DNA of 64,000 bases. Origin: Opitutia bacterium Tous-C4FEB (GTDB taxonomy: Bacteria; Verrucomicrobiota; Verrucomicrobiia; Opitutales; Opitutaceae). The position numbers were made by a program, and so were the translations under genes. Below the pieces are notes generated by a model, which had not been told where the DNA came from, searched no databases, and saw only the letters and a program-made list of their open reading frames with translations. Positions 27,567-35,916 of this stretch are shown piece by piece. The stretch spans positions 48,721 through 112,720 of the forward strand of contig NEVA01000015.1 of assembly GCA_002304445.1 (NCBI GenBank). The letters are read 5' to 3'. Each line of letters opens with the position of its first letter. The stretch's first letter is position 1.

Positions 27567-27995
27567 ATGAAAACGTTCCTCGCCAAGAAGGAGACAGTGC
27601 AGCCCAAGTGGCACCTTATCGATGCCGAAGGCGTGCCCCTCGGCCGTCTCGCCGTCAAAGCCGCCAACATCATCCGTGGCCGCCACAAAGCGTCTTACAC
27701 TCCCAGCGTCGACAACGGCGATTTCGTAGTCGTGATCAATGCCGAGAAGATCGTGCTCACGGGAAAAAAGGAGTCGCAAAACGAGTACATGTTTTTCTCC
27801 GGGTTCGTCGGTGGCGAGAGCTACCGCAGCCTCAAGCTCATGCGTGAGCGTCACCCTGAGTTCATTATCGAGCACGCCGTCAAAGGCATGTTGCCGAAGA
27901 ACCGGATCGCGGCCAAGATGTTGACCAAGCTCCGCGTGTTCGCTGGGCCGAAACACTCGCACGAGGTTAACAATCCCGCCAAAATTTCCGTTTGA
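27567..27995 (+). CDS. rplM: Ribosomal protein L13
   Basis: 142 residues, the normal length. [36 protein letters not shown] and AVKGMLPKN are diagnostic for L13 of the 50S subunit. It is followed after 8 nt by rpsI, the usual two-gene operon. Confidence 0.97.
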   Translation: MKTFLAKKETVQPKWHLIDAEGVPLGRLAVKAANIIRGRHKASYTPSVDNGDFVVVINAEKIVLTGKKESQNEYMFFSGFVGGESYRSLKLMRERHPEFIIEHAVKGMLPKNRIAAKMLTKLRVFAGPKHSHEVNNPAKISV

Positions 27996-28003
27996 TTCCG
28001 CCC

Positions 28004-28404
<401 letters not shown>

Positions 28405-28409
28405 TTCGG

Positions 28410-28474
28410 CTTCGCCACAGGCGAAGTAGTTTTTATCAAACCGGCGACCCCGAGGGGATTCGCCGGTTTTTTGT
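28410..28474 (+). terminator. Tandem terminators after rpsI
   Basis: The first hairpin is cttcgcc/ggcgaag with a 3-nt loop (28410-28426) and then a T-rich run. The second is a 10-bp stem aaaccggcga/tcgccggttt (28438-28469) followed by TTTT. The second is the stronger. Confidence 0.85.
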
Positions 28475-28586
28475 CATAAATTTCCCGAGTTTCCGGGTTG
28501 TGAGGAACATGGCAGGACTTCTGCTGTTCAACCTCGTCGCCCGGCCATTCGGGCTGTTAGAGCACTACCAAACCATAAAATAGAAA

Positions 28587-29378
28587 ATGAATAAATCCTC
28601 CCTCGCACTCCTGAGTGCACTCACCGTTGGCGCGCTCTCCGTGACCGCCCAAACTGCTCCGGCGCCTGCTCCGGCTGCTCCTGCCGTCGCGATCACCGTG
28701 ACGCCTGCGATCGTCTCGCAATACATGTTCCGTGGCCAACGCCTCGGCGGGGCGTCGTTCCAACCGGCGATTGAGGCGAGCTACGGCAGCTTCGTCGGCG
28801 GTCTTTGGAGCAACTTTCCGGTCAAGGACAAGGTCCCCGGCACCTCCGACCCGGAGTTTGATTTCTACGGTTCTTACACTGCGGCGATTTCCGATACGCT
28901 GAGCGTGGTTCCTGGCTTCACGGCCTTTTACTATCCCGATGCAGACACGAAAGCGGGTTTCTACAAATTTACCTTCGAGCCTAGCCTCGCGGTGAATTAC
29001 ACGACCTCCGGTATCAAGTTCACGCCGAAGATCTTTTATGATTTCGTCCTCGATGGTCCTACCTTTGAGTTGGGTGCGGGCTATGCCCTTCCTTTGAAGG
29101 ATCTCGGCACCGAGCTGGGTTTCTCGGCCTCGATCGGTACCTATCTCCTGAATGACTTCGCGAAGAACTCCACGCCACGCACGAAGGCTTGGGGTGATTA
29201 CTGGTCCGTCGGGGTTGCGGCTCCGTTCCAGCTCACCAAGGAGTCGAAGCTCACTATCGGTTACGCCTACACCAAGGGTGACGGTGCTTACACCAAGGTC
29301 GGCAGCGCGCCGAAGTCCGAGAATACCTTGGCCGTCGGCCGCGGTGTAGTCTCGGTCAGTTATTCCTACGCGTTCTAA
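28587..29378 (+). CDS. Putative outer-membrane porin, TorF-like
   Basis: 263 residues. It has a Sec signal (MNKSSLALLSALTVGALSVTAQ), an Ala-Pro linker, then alternating beta-strands ending in the aromatic SVSYSYAF, as expected of an outer-membrane barrel. SQYMFRGQRLGGASFQPAIE resembles the N-terminus of the TorF/TIGR02001 group of putative porins. The transported solute is unknown. It stands alone with its own terminator. Confidence 0.75.
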   Translation: MNKSSLALLSALTVGALSVTAQTAPAPAPAAPAVAITVTPAIVSQYMFRGQRLGGASFQPAIEASYGSFVGGLWSNFPVKDKVPGTSDPEFDFYGSYTAAISDTLSVVPGFTAFYYPDADTKAGFYKFTFEPSLAVNYTTSGIKFTPKIFYDFVLDGPTFELGAGYALPLKDLGTELGFSASIGTYLLNDFAKNSTPRTKAWGDYWSVGVAAPFQLTKESKLTIGYAYTKGDGAYTKVGSAPKSENTLAVGRGVVSVSYSYAF

Positions 29379-29407
29379 GCGCGCGGGCGCAGTTCGACGT
29401 TTGATCC

Positions 29408-29437
29408 AAGCCCGCGCAACCGAGCGCGGGCTTTTTT
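29408..29437 (+). terminator. Terminator after the porin gene
   Basis: A perfect 10-bp stem aagcccgcgc/gcgcgggctt with a 6-nt loop runs into a T-tract. Confidence 0.9.
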
Positions 29438-29592
29438 GTGCCCAAGTGTAATCGTGAAGAGGTGCTGGCCGTGGCTCGGTGGCGGAGCCGCGTGCTCCTC
29501 GAAGGTCCGCTCGTCGTGGCGGGCGAAGTTTCCGGTGCCGGTGATGGACCCATCCCGCCGCCGGTTGGGTTTTGGGCTTCAACCAACTCCGT

Positions 29593-29644
29593 CGCCGTGA
29601 GCGTGAGCGATGGGCGGTTCTCCCGCCCGCTCACGCTCGCGGCG
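29593..29644. repeat. Long near-perfect hairpin between convergent genes
   Basis: Arms of 17 nt (29593-29609 and 29628-29644) pair with a single G-U, and a GC-rich inner stem gggcgg/ccgccc continues toward the loop. It lies in the 335-nt gap between the porin gene and the end of the mlaD-like gene. No credible coding sequence occupies this gap. Confidence 0.65.
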
Positions 29645-29713
29645 AAGCTCAGAGAGTCTAGAGCCTAAACGTCGCCGGTATCTTATGACGCCGCGATCCA
29701 GTTGGATTGAAGG

Positions 29714-30706
29714 TCAGAACAGCACTTGGGCCGCGACGCCAACGGCGGTGATCGGCCCCGTATCGCCCAGGCCGTCGATCGCGCGGTCGGCTTTTTTAAG
29801 CGTGCTCTGCATTCCGAGATAGAGGCTGTCGTCGCTGAGAAGTTTGCCGAGTGTGCCTTCGCCTTTTGCGATTTTTTGCGATAAATCGCGGAGGTTGGCG
29901 GCGACGACTTTGATGTCGTTGCCGGTGGTTTCGTCGAAGATGAGCGCGCCGAGAGTGCCTTTGCCGGTCTTCACTTGGTCGACGATGGCTTGGGCATTTG
30001 CGACGAAAGTTTTTGCTTCGGCGGCGGCGCCCTTGATCTCGACAACGGTGGCGACGAGTTGGTCGTGGATGGACGGGTCGTTGATCAGTCGGCCGAGGGT
30101 GCCTTCGCCCTTGTTCAATTTCTCGGTGACGGCGGAAAGATTAGTCATGGTCGAATCAAACTTCGCGGAGTTGTCCGCTACGAGCCGGTCGAGCTTTTGA
30201 AAAAAGCCGGGATTTTTGCTGTCGCCGCTGAGGCTGTTGGTGATCGAGCTAAGGGCGCCGTCGAGTTTTTGACCGAGGTTGCCGAGGTCGGCCATGATGG
30301 CGTTGAGGTCGGGTGTGACCTTGGTGCGGAGTTCGGCGCCATCCGTCAGGACAGGTGCACCGGGCGTGCCGAGGTCGAGTCCGATGTAGTTGGTGCCGAT
30401 CAGGCCGGCCATGACGATGCTGGCGGTTGCGTCGGAGGCGACGCGCACGTTGGGGTCGATGCGGAGGACGGCTTCGGCGCGGCGGCCGGCGAGCCGCGTC
30501 TTTTCAACGGCGCCGATCTTCACGCCGGCCATGCGGACTTCGTCACCCTGTTTGAGTTCCTTGAGGTTCTCGAAGCCGGCGATGAGGCTGTAACCGTTTT
30601 TCTTGAAAAGTTTGCCGTCGCTGAGCGTCTCCCAAGTGACCCAAGTGAGGGCGAGACCAAGGAGAAAGAAGAGGCCGACGCGGGCGGATTGTTGGGCAGT
30701 GTTCAT
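29714..30706 (-). CDS. mlaD: MCE/MlaD-family lipid-transport protein
   Basis: 330 residues. An N-terminal membrane anchor (VGLFFLLGLALTWVTW) is followed by one MCE domain (~35-115, ENLKELKQGDEVRMAGVKIG to GTNYIGLDLG). A long helical tail follows, in which the motif KGEGTLGRLINDPS recurs three times (about residues 200, 245 and 280) with variations. MCE proteins form hexameric periplasmic rings that shuttle phospholipids. It is the last gene of the operon at 33840-29714. The tail is much longer than in E. coli MlaD. Confidence 0.88.
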   Translation of the reverse strand: MNTAQQSARVGLFFLLGLALTWVTWETLSDGKLFKKNGYSLIAGFENLKELKQGDEVRMAGVKIGAVEKTRLAGRRAEAVLRIDPNVRVASDATASIVMAGLIGTNYIGLDLGTPGAPVLTDGAELRTKVTPDLNAIMADLGNLGQKLDGALSSITNSLSGDSKNPGFFQKLDRLVADNSAKFDSTMTNLSAVTEKLNKGEGTLGRLINDPSIHDQLVATVVEIKGAAAEAKTFVANAQAIVDQVKTGKGTLGALIFDETTGNDIKVVAANLRDLSQKIAKGEGTLGKLLSDDSLYLGMQSTLKKADRAIDGLGDTGPITAVGVAAQVLF

Positions 30707-30762
30707 GGTGGGATCTTGATTCGAAAAAGGAGATCGAGGTACGGGGCGGGACGATGGGCGGC

Positions 30763-31578
30763 TTAGGCTTCCAAGCTTTTGAAGCGCGGGTTCTTGAGGT
30801 CGATTTTGGGATGGAAGAAATTTGCGATGCGCGGGTCTTCGGGCGCATGCAATTCGGCGGGAGCGCCGAGGAAGACGAGGGATCCGTCCATCAGAATGCC
30901 AACGCGGTCGGCGATCCCGAGGGCGAGTTCGCGGTCGTGGGAGACGACGACGCTGGTGACATGGTATTCGTCTCTCAGTGTCGCGATGATCTCGCTGATG
31001 GTCGCGCCCATGATGGGGTCGAGCTCGCTGGTGGGTTCGTCGTAGAGCATGAGCTGGGGCTCCATCACGAGGGCGCGGGCGATCGCAACGCGTTTTTTCA
31101 TGCCGCCGGAGAGTTCCGAGGGAAACTTATGGGCGGTGTTCTCAAGCGAAAGAATCTGAAGGGCGCGCATGACTTTTTCGCGGATGCCGGCTTCGGTGCC
31201 GAGGCGGTGTTCGCGCGGGTAGAGCGCGAGATTGTCGTAGACGCTGAGCGAGTTGAAGAGCGCCCCGGCCTGGAAAACCATGGCGATGCGGACGTTTTCC
31301 AGCGTGCCTTCGGCCGTGGCGTCGCGGCCTTCGATCAACACGCGGCCGTCGCTGGGCGCCTCGAGCCCGACGATGTGCTTGAGCAGGACGCTTTTGCCCG
31401 AACCGCTCGGGCCCATGAGTACAAAGATTTCGCCGGGCTCGACGGCGAAGGATACGTCGCGCAGGGCCTGAAGTCGGCCGAAGTTTTTTGAGAGATGCTC
31501 GATGCTGACGCCGACGGCGGGACCCTCGACGGCGGTGATCGGATTGCGATGGAGCGGGCAGGTCATGGCGGGCGTCAA
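30763..31578 (-). CDS. mlaF: MlaF-type ABC transporter ATPase
   Basis: 271 residues. Walker A LMGPSGSGKSVLLKHIVGLE, signature ELSGGMKKRVAIARAL, Walker B LMLYDEPTSELDP and the family's C-terminal region are present. It powers the MCE/MlaE lipid transporter at the inner membrane. Its ATG overlaps the stop of mlaE (ATGA), and mlaD follows after 56 nt. Confidence 0.92.
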   Translation of the reverse strand: MTPAMTCPLHRNPITAVEGPAVGVSIEHLSKNFGRLQALRDVSFAVEPGEIFVLMGPSGSGKSVLLKHIVGLEAPSDGRVLIEGRDATAEGTLENVRIAMVFQAGALFNSLSVYDNLALYPREHRLGTEAGIREKVMRALQILSLENTAHKFPSELSGGMKKRVAIARALVMEPQLMLYDEPTSELDPIMGATISEIIATLRDEYHVTSVVVSHDRELALGIADRVGILMDGSLVFLGAPAELHAPEDPRIANFFHPKIDLKNPRFKSLEA

Positions 31579-32327
31579 AGGAGGGCTTTCGTGACGAAGT
31601 AATCGAGCACGAGAATGGAAATGAGGGAGGCGACGACGGCCTTGGTGACAGAGGCGCCGATCTCGCGGGGACCGCCGCGGGTGTTAAGGCCGATGCTGCA
31701 ACAGATGAGCACGATCACAAAACCGAAGATCTCGGCTTTGAGAATGCCGGTACCGACATCCTTGAACTGCATAAACGAGCGCAGTGCGGCGAAGTAGGCT
31801 TCGGGCTCGATGCTGATAAAATCGACGTATGTGCACACCACGGCGCCGCCAAACCACCCGATAAGGATCCCGATGATCGTCAGGACCGGCATCATCACGA
31901 GGACGGCGGCAAGTCGCGGGAGCACGAGCATCCGGGCGGGCGGGATGTTCATCGTTACGAGGGCGTCGATTTCTTGGTAAACTTTCATCGAGGCGAGCTC
32001 TGCGGTGATGGCGGAGCCGACGCGGCCGGCGACCAAAATGGCGACAATGACCGGGCCGAGCTCGCGCGCGAAAGACAGGCCGACGAGAGAGCCGATGAAC
32101 TGTTTGGCCCCAAAGTTTTCCATCGAGTAGCCGGACTGCAGGGCGAGCACGCTGCCCATGAAAAAGCACAGGATCGCGACGATTGGCAGCGTCGTGTAGC
32201 CGATGAGGTAGCATTGCTCGATGAATCGGGCACGTTGGCGTGGGAGCGTGCCGAGGTGGCGGCCCGACTCGATCAGCAGCAACATGGCGCGGCCAAAGCC
32301 TTCAAGAATGGAAGTGAGTTGGTTCAT
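31575..32327 (-). CDS. mlaE: MlaE-type lipid ABC transporter permease
   Basis: 250 residues. It has five or six membrane helices and the family motifs FIGSLVGLSFARELGPVIVA, ITAELASMKVYQEIDAL and a GPREIGASVTKAVVAS C-terminus. It pairs with MlaF and docks the MCE ring. It starts one base after the stop of the upstream Trp-Pro-rich gene. Confidence 0.93.
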   Translation of the reverse strand: MNQLTSILEGFGRAMLLLIESGRHLGTLPRQRARFIEQCYLIGYTTLPIVAILCFFMGSVLALQSGYSMENFGAKQFIGSLVGLSFARELGPVIVAILVAGRVGSAITAELASMKVYQEIDALVTMNIPPARMLVLPRLAAVLVMMPVLTIIGILIGWFGGAVVCTYVDFISIEPEAYFAALRSFMQFKDVGTGILKAEIFGFVIVLICCSIGLNTRGGPREIGASVTKAVVASLISILVLDYFVTKALL

Positions 32328-32328
32328 G

Positions 32329-33840
32329 TCAGCGGTCGGTGGTCGCGGGAGCGGTAGGCGAAAGCTTGGGCGAAATCCCCGGAAAATCTAACCAGAAGAG
32401 ACGCCACGTGCGCTCGCCGGAATTGCGGCGGATGCCGATCACGCCGTTGAGCAAGGCGATGCGATGGGCGGCAGCGTGCGATTGGACGCTGAGGAGCGGA
32501 CCGAGGTGAAATTCGGCCCGAGCTTCGCGGGCACTGGTTTCCCACGTCACTCCATCCCACAACAGCGAAGTCCGCGCCTCGCCGGGAGCGCGTTCGTCGT
32601 AACGATAGAGGGCAAAAAGCGGGGTCCATGTCTGGCGCACGAGGTCGTTGCCCGGGAAAAACACTTCGAGCGGGCTGGGGAACTGATATTGGCGGCGACC
32701 GGCGCCGTTGTCCCACGCGCTGAGCAGGGGCCAAAGGTGAACTTTTTCGGCGGGAGCGGCATTGGGGTTGGAGAGACTGCGTTGCTCGACCGAGGCGTAG
32801 AGGAAGTAGAGCAACCGGGTTCGCGTGTGGGCGAGGCCGTCGCTTTGCCAGCGGGCCTGTTGCCAAAGCGGCCAGCCGATCCAGGTCTTGTCGTAGCCCT
32901 TGATAACCGAGCGGGTGTAGAAGGGCCCCCAGCGGTTGACGATGCGGTCGTCGCCCCGGCCTTGGACGAGAAACGGCCAAAGATAACGGTTCTCCTCATA
33001 GCGATACGGAGCGTTGCGGCGGGTGCGGCCGAAGAAAGGCCAGACGAAATTCTCATTCACGAAATCGGCGTTCTGCTCGCTTGAGTAGAGCGGGAGCACG
33101 CCAATCTGGCGGGTGGGGACGGCACCGGCGGGGGCATCGGGCGCCGGCTGGAGGGTATGATTCCAAATGAGCGGCCAGAGGGCGAAGCGGCGTTGGGTTT
33201 CGCCGGGACGGTCGCGCCAACCGAAGAGCGGCCACAGGGCAAAGCCGGTCTCAGCCCCGCGGGTGACGCGCAGGAATGGCCAAGGGGCGAGCGTGGTGCG
33301 GGCGCCGCGTTTATCGACTGCGGTGTATAGTGGGAAAAGAGTCCACGCGATGCGGTCATAGCCGAGGTAGTCCTTCATCTCCCCTGCGATCGGGAACAGG
33401 CCACGGTAAGAGGTCGCGGGGTCGCCGGTTTGGCGGGAAAAGTAGAAGGGCCAGACGGCAATTTTCTCCGCTTTTGAAGCGCGCAGGGCCGGGGCTGCGC
33501 CGGGCTGAGCACCGGAGCGGTTGATGATGTTAAAGACCGTCCACGAATAGGCCTCGGCGTCGGCCCGATAAGCATAGAGCGGATAAAGGGAGGTCGCTTC
33601 GACGAGGCGCCCGGTGGCGACGGTGCGTTCGAGGTAAAAAGGCCTGAAGCCGGTGGCGCGACCGCCATCCGGTTGCGTTTTCTCGAAAAACAACGGACCC
33701 AGCGCGGTGGTCGAGGTGTTTTGCCCGGCGGCGTTAAACTGCCGCACGGCGAGCGGCCACGCATTGCGCTCCTCGGCCCGGATGGGCACGAGCCCGCCGG
33801 CGATGAGGCCGAGGCAGGCGAGGACGCGAAGGTGGTTCAT
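32329..33840 (-). CDS. Secreted Trp-Pro-repeat protein of unknown function heading the Mla operon
   Basis: 503 residues with a signal peptide (MNHLRVLACLGLIAGGLVPIRA). The mature part is built from about ten irregular repeats centred on W-P-hydrophobic-F/Y, such as AVWPFYFSRQTGD, ALWPLFGWRDRPGE, VWPFFGRTRRN and IGWPLWQQARW. Each is followed by a charged turn and a PLY or PLL strand. This periodic aromatic beta pattern suggests a barrel or propeller at the cell envelope. I do not recognise a characterised family. The stop lies one base before the mlaE start, so it is almost certainly co-transcribed with mlaE-mlaF-mlaD. An outer-membrane lipid-transfer role is an inference from context. Confidence 0.8.
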   Translation of the reverse strand: MNHLRVLACLGLIAGGLVPIRAEERNAWPLAVRQFNAAGQNTSTTALGPLFFEKTQPDGGRATGFRPFYLERTVATGRLVEATSLYPLYAYRADAEAYSWTVFNIINRSGAQPGAAPALRASKAEKIAVWPFYFSRQTGDPATSYRGLFPIAGEMKDYLGYDRIAWTLFPLYTAVDKRGARTTLAPWPFLRVTRGAETGFALWPLFGWRDRPGETQRRFALWPLIWNHTLQPAPDAPAGAVPTRQIGVLPLYSSEQNADFVNENFVWPFFGRTRRNAPYRYEENRYLWPFLVQGRGDDRIVNRWGPFYTRSVIKGYDKTWIGWPLWQQARWQSDGLAHTRTRLLYFLYASVEQRSLSNPNAAPAEKVHLWPLLSAWDNGAGRRQYQFPSPLEVFFPGNDLVRQTWTPLFALYRYDERAPGEARTSLLWDGVTWETSAREARAEFHLGPLLSVQSHAAAHRIALLNGVIGIRRNSGERTWRLFWLDFPGISPKLSPTAPATTDR

Positions 33841-34151
33841 ATTGGTGTTTGGCTAGGCAGTGCCCGCCGTGAGGGTCGTCGGTAAGTCGGAACCGCCGGC
33901 TCATGGATGGTTAGGCTCCTAACTAAAGGGATTATTTCGGGGATTTCGCAATGGTTATGTGAGTCATGAAACAGGAACGGTTAAGGAACCCGATGCTGGG
34001 GTGAAGGTTCCCGGCCGAGGAGCAAAACCCGTTGAACGGCCAATCTACGGGGTCAACCGGAAGGAAAGGGCTGACGCGCGGGAGTGAACGCCCCAGAGGC
34101 TAACGCTTTCGCGTAGAGGGACCGAGGGAGCGCCGAGCGGGCGCTCCGAAA
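33841..34151. other. Intergenic stretch upstream of the Mla operon
   Basis: 311 nt between the start of the Trp-Pro protein gene and the end of the MBL-fold gene, both on the minus strand. It should contain the Mla operon promoter. No gene, RNA or clear repeat was seen. Confidence 0.5.
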
Positions 34152-35240
34152 TCAAACCACGATAGTCTCGCCGGGGACGATGGCCCGGAATGAAGCGGGC
34201 GGTAGCTTCGCGGCCGTGAGCGCGGCGGTCAGCGCGGTCAGAGGGGCTTCGCGAGCCTCGTCGGTGAGTTGGAAGGTGCCCCAATGCATCCCGATGCTGC
34301 GTTTGGCGCCGAGTTCGAGGTGGATCTTTACCGCCTCTTCCGGGTTGCAGTGTTGTTCGGCCATGAACCATCGCGGCTCATAAGCGCCGATCGGAATCAT
34401 CGCCAGATCGGGCGCACCGCAGCGTTGGCGGATGGCTGCGAACATCTCGTCATCGTAGCCCGTGTCGCCGGCGAAGTGCGCGGTACGGTTGCCGGCCTTC
34501 AGGAAAAATCCGCCCCAGAGCCGGCCGTTGCGGGGGCCGGTCGCGCGGTTGCTCCAGTGACGGGCGGGCGTGGCTTGGATGGAGAGGCCGGCGGTCGTGG
34601 TGTGTTGTCCCCACCAATCGAGTTCGACGATGCGATCGGGCGTGAAACCGGCGCTGCGGAGGAGCGAGCCGTTGCCGAGCAACGTGACGGCAAGGGGCGC
34701 GTGGGCGGTGTTCAGGCGCTCGAGCGTGGCGAGATCGCAATGATCGTAGTGATCATGGCTGAGGACCACGACATCGATGCGGGGCAAATCGTTGAAGGCG
34801 ATGCCGGGCACGTGCACGCGCCGGGGACCGGCCCAATCCACGGGACTCACACGCTGGCTGTAAACGGGATCGGTGAGCACGGTGCCGGCCGTGGTTTGAA
34901 GCAGGAACGTCGCGTGGTTGATCCATTGCGCGCCGAGGGCTTCGCCGGCGGGCAGACCGGCGGGCGGGCGCGGGGTGACTTCGACCGATTGGGGCCAGAC
35001 GGCGGGAGTGGAAGAGAGCTTCCAGCGCAGGAGATCGGTGAATCCGCGCACCCCGGGTCGCTTCGGGTTGAAGAACCGGTGACCGTCGCAGTGATCGGAG
35101 ATGGGAAACGGCGTGGATGCAGCGGATTCGGCGGCCATGAGCGCTGGAGATTTTCTCCACATCATGACCCCGGCGGCCCAGGCGGCGATCCGAAGAAAGC
35201 GGCGACGCGGCAGATTAGGTTGGGGCTTGGACGCGGGCAT
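34152..35240 (-). CDS. Tat-exported metallo-beta-lactamase-fold hydrolase
   Basis: 362 residues. PRRRFLRIAAWAAG is a twin-arginine signal. VVVLSHDHYDHCDLATLERL is the H-x-H-x-D-H zinc motif, with later ligands in TPARHWSNR, HFAGDTGYD and GMHWGTFQL. The pattern matches the NAPE-PLD/UlaG branch of the fold. It may hydrolyse a phosphodiester or lactone in the periplasm; the substrate is unknown. It is divergent from rsmD. Confidence 0.87.
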   Translation of the reverse strand: MPASKPQPNLPRRRFLRIAAWAAGVMMWRKSPALMAAESAASTPFPISDHCDGHRFFNPKRPGVRGFTDLLRWKLSSTPAVWPQSVEVTPRPPAGLPAGEALGAQWINHATFLLQTTAGTVLTDPVYSQRVSPVDWAGPRRVHVPGIAFNDLPRIDVVVLSHDHYDHCDLATLERLNTAHAPLAVTLLGNGSLLRSAGFTPDRIVELDWWGQHTTTAGLSIQATPARHWSNRATGPRNGRLWGGFFLKAGNRTAHFAGDTGYDDEMFAAIRQRCGAPDLAMIPIGAYEPRWFMAEQHCNPEEAVKIHLELGAKRSIGMHWGTFQLTDEAREAPLTALTAALTAAKLPPASFRAIVPGETIVV

Positions 35241-35323
35241 GGCAGGAAGAAAAGGTCGGCGTTGGCGCAGGGTGGCGACGGTTTCGCATTTGCCAAGAGC
35301 AGGGCGCGCTTTTGTGTGCGCGG

Positions 35324-35893
35324 GTGCGTATTTCCGGTGGTAGTGCCCGCGGTATTCCTCTCGTCGTCCCGAAAGGCGACGCGGTGCGGCCGGCGACGGA
35401 CGGAATGCGCCAAGCGGTGTTTTCGAGTCTCGGCGCGCGGGTGCCGGGCGCGTGTTTTTTGGATCTGTTTGCGGGCAGCGGAGCGTATGGCTTGGAGGCG
35501 CTGAGCCGCGGTGCGGCGGGAGGTGTGTTCGTGGAGAAAAACGCGAAGGCGGCGGCGTGTGTGCGGCAAAATATATCTGCGGTCTGCAAGAGTATCGGGC
35601 GGGCCGACGGCGAAGGGCTCACGCTGCTGCAGGCGGACGCGCTGACGGTGCCGCTTAGTCAGGGCGCGGTGCCAGATCTGGTGTTCATCGATCCGCCTTA
35701 CGAAATCATTCCGACGGTGGCGACGGGATTATTTATGCGGTTGGCGGAATTGCTGGCGGAAAAGCCCGAGGCGCTGGTGGTGTTTGAGACCCCGGGCGAG
35801 ATCGAGTTAGCGCCGCCGGGCTGGACGCTGCGTAAGCGCTTGGGCAAAGGCAAAGGTCAGCCGACCGTGTCGTTTTTCAGTCGAAGCACGTAA
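35324..35893 (+). CDS. rsmD: 16S rRNA (guanine-966-N2)-methyltransferase
   Basis: 189 residues. The N-terminal VRISGGSARGIPL, SAM motif FLDLFAGSGAYGLEALSRGA and catalytic VFIDPPYE are characteristic of RsmD. It methylates G966 of 16S rRNA in the 30S subunit. The GTG at 35324 is chosen because family members begin at this MRI-G-G point; a TTG four codons earlier is possible. Confidence 0.93.
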   Translation: MRISGGSARGIPLVVPKGDAVRPATDGMRQAVFSSLGARVPGACFLDLFAGSGAYGLEALSRGAAGGVFVEKNAKAAACVRQNISAVCKSIGRADGEGLTLLQADALTVPLSQGAVPDLVFIDPPYEIIPTVATGLFMRLAELLAEKPEALVVFETPGEIELAPPGWTLRKRLGKGKGQPTVSFFSRST

Positions 35894-35916
35894 CGGTGCT
35901 CGACAGGATCGGGCGC

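Noticed and set aside
29438..29668. 76-codon plus-strand frame after the porin terminator
   Set aside because: Starts just after a strong terminator, includes the long hairpin and shows no protein-like pattern.
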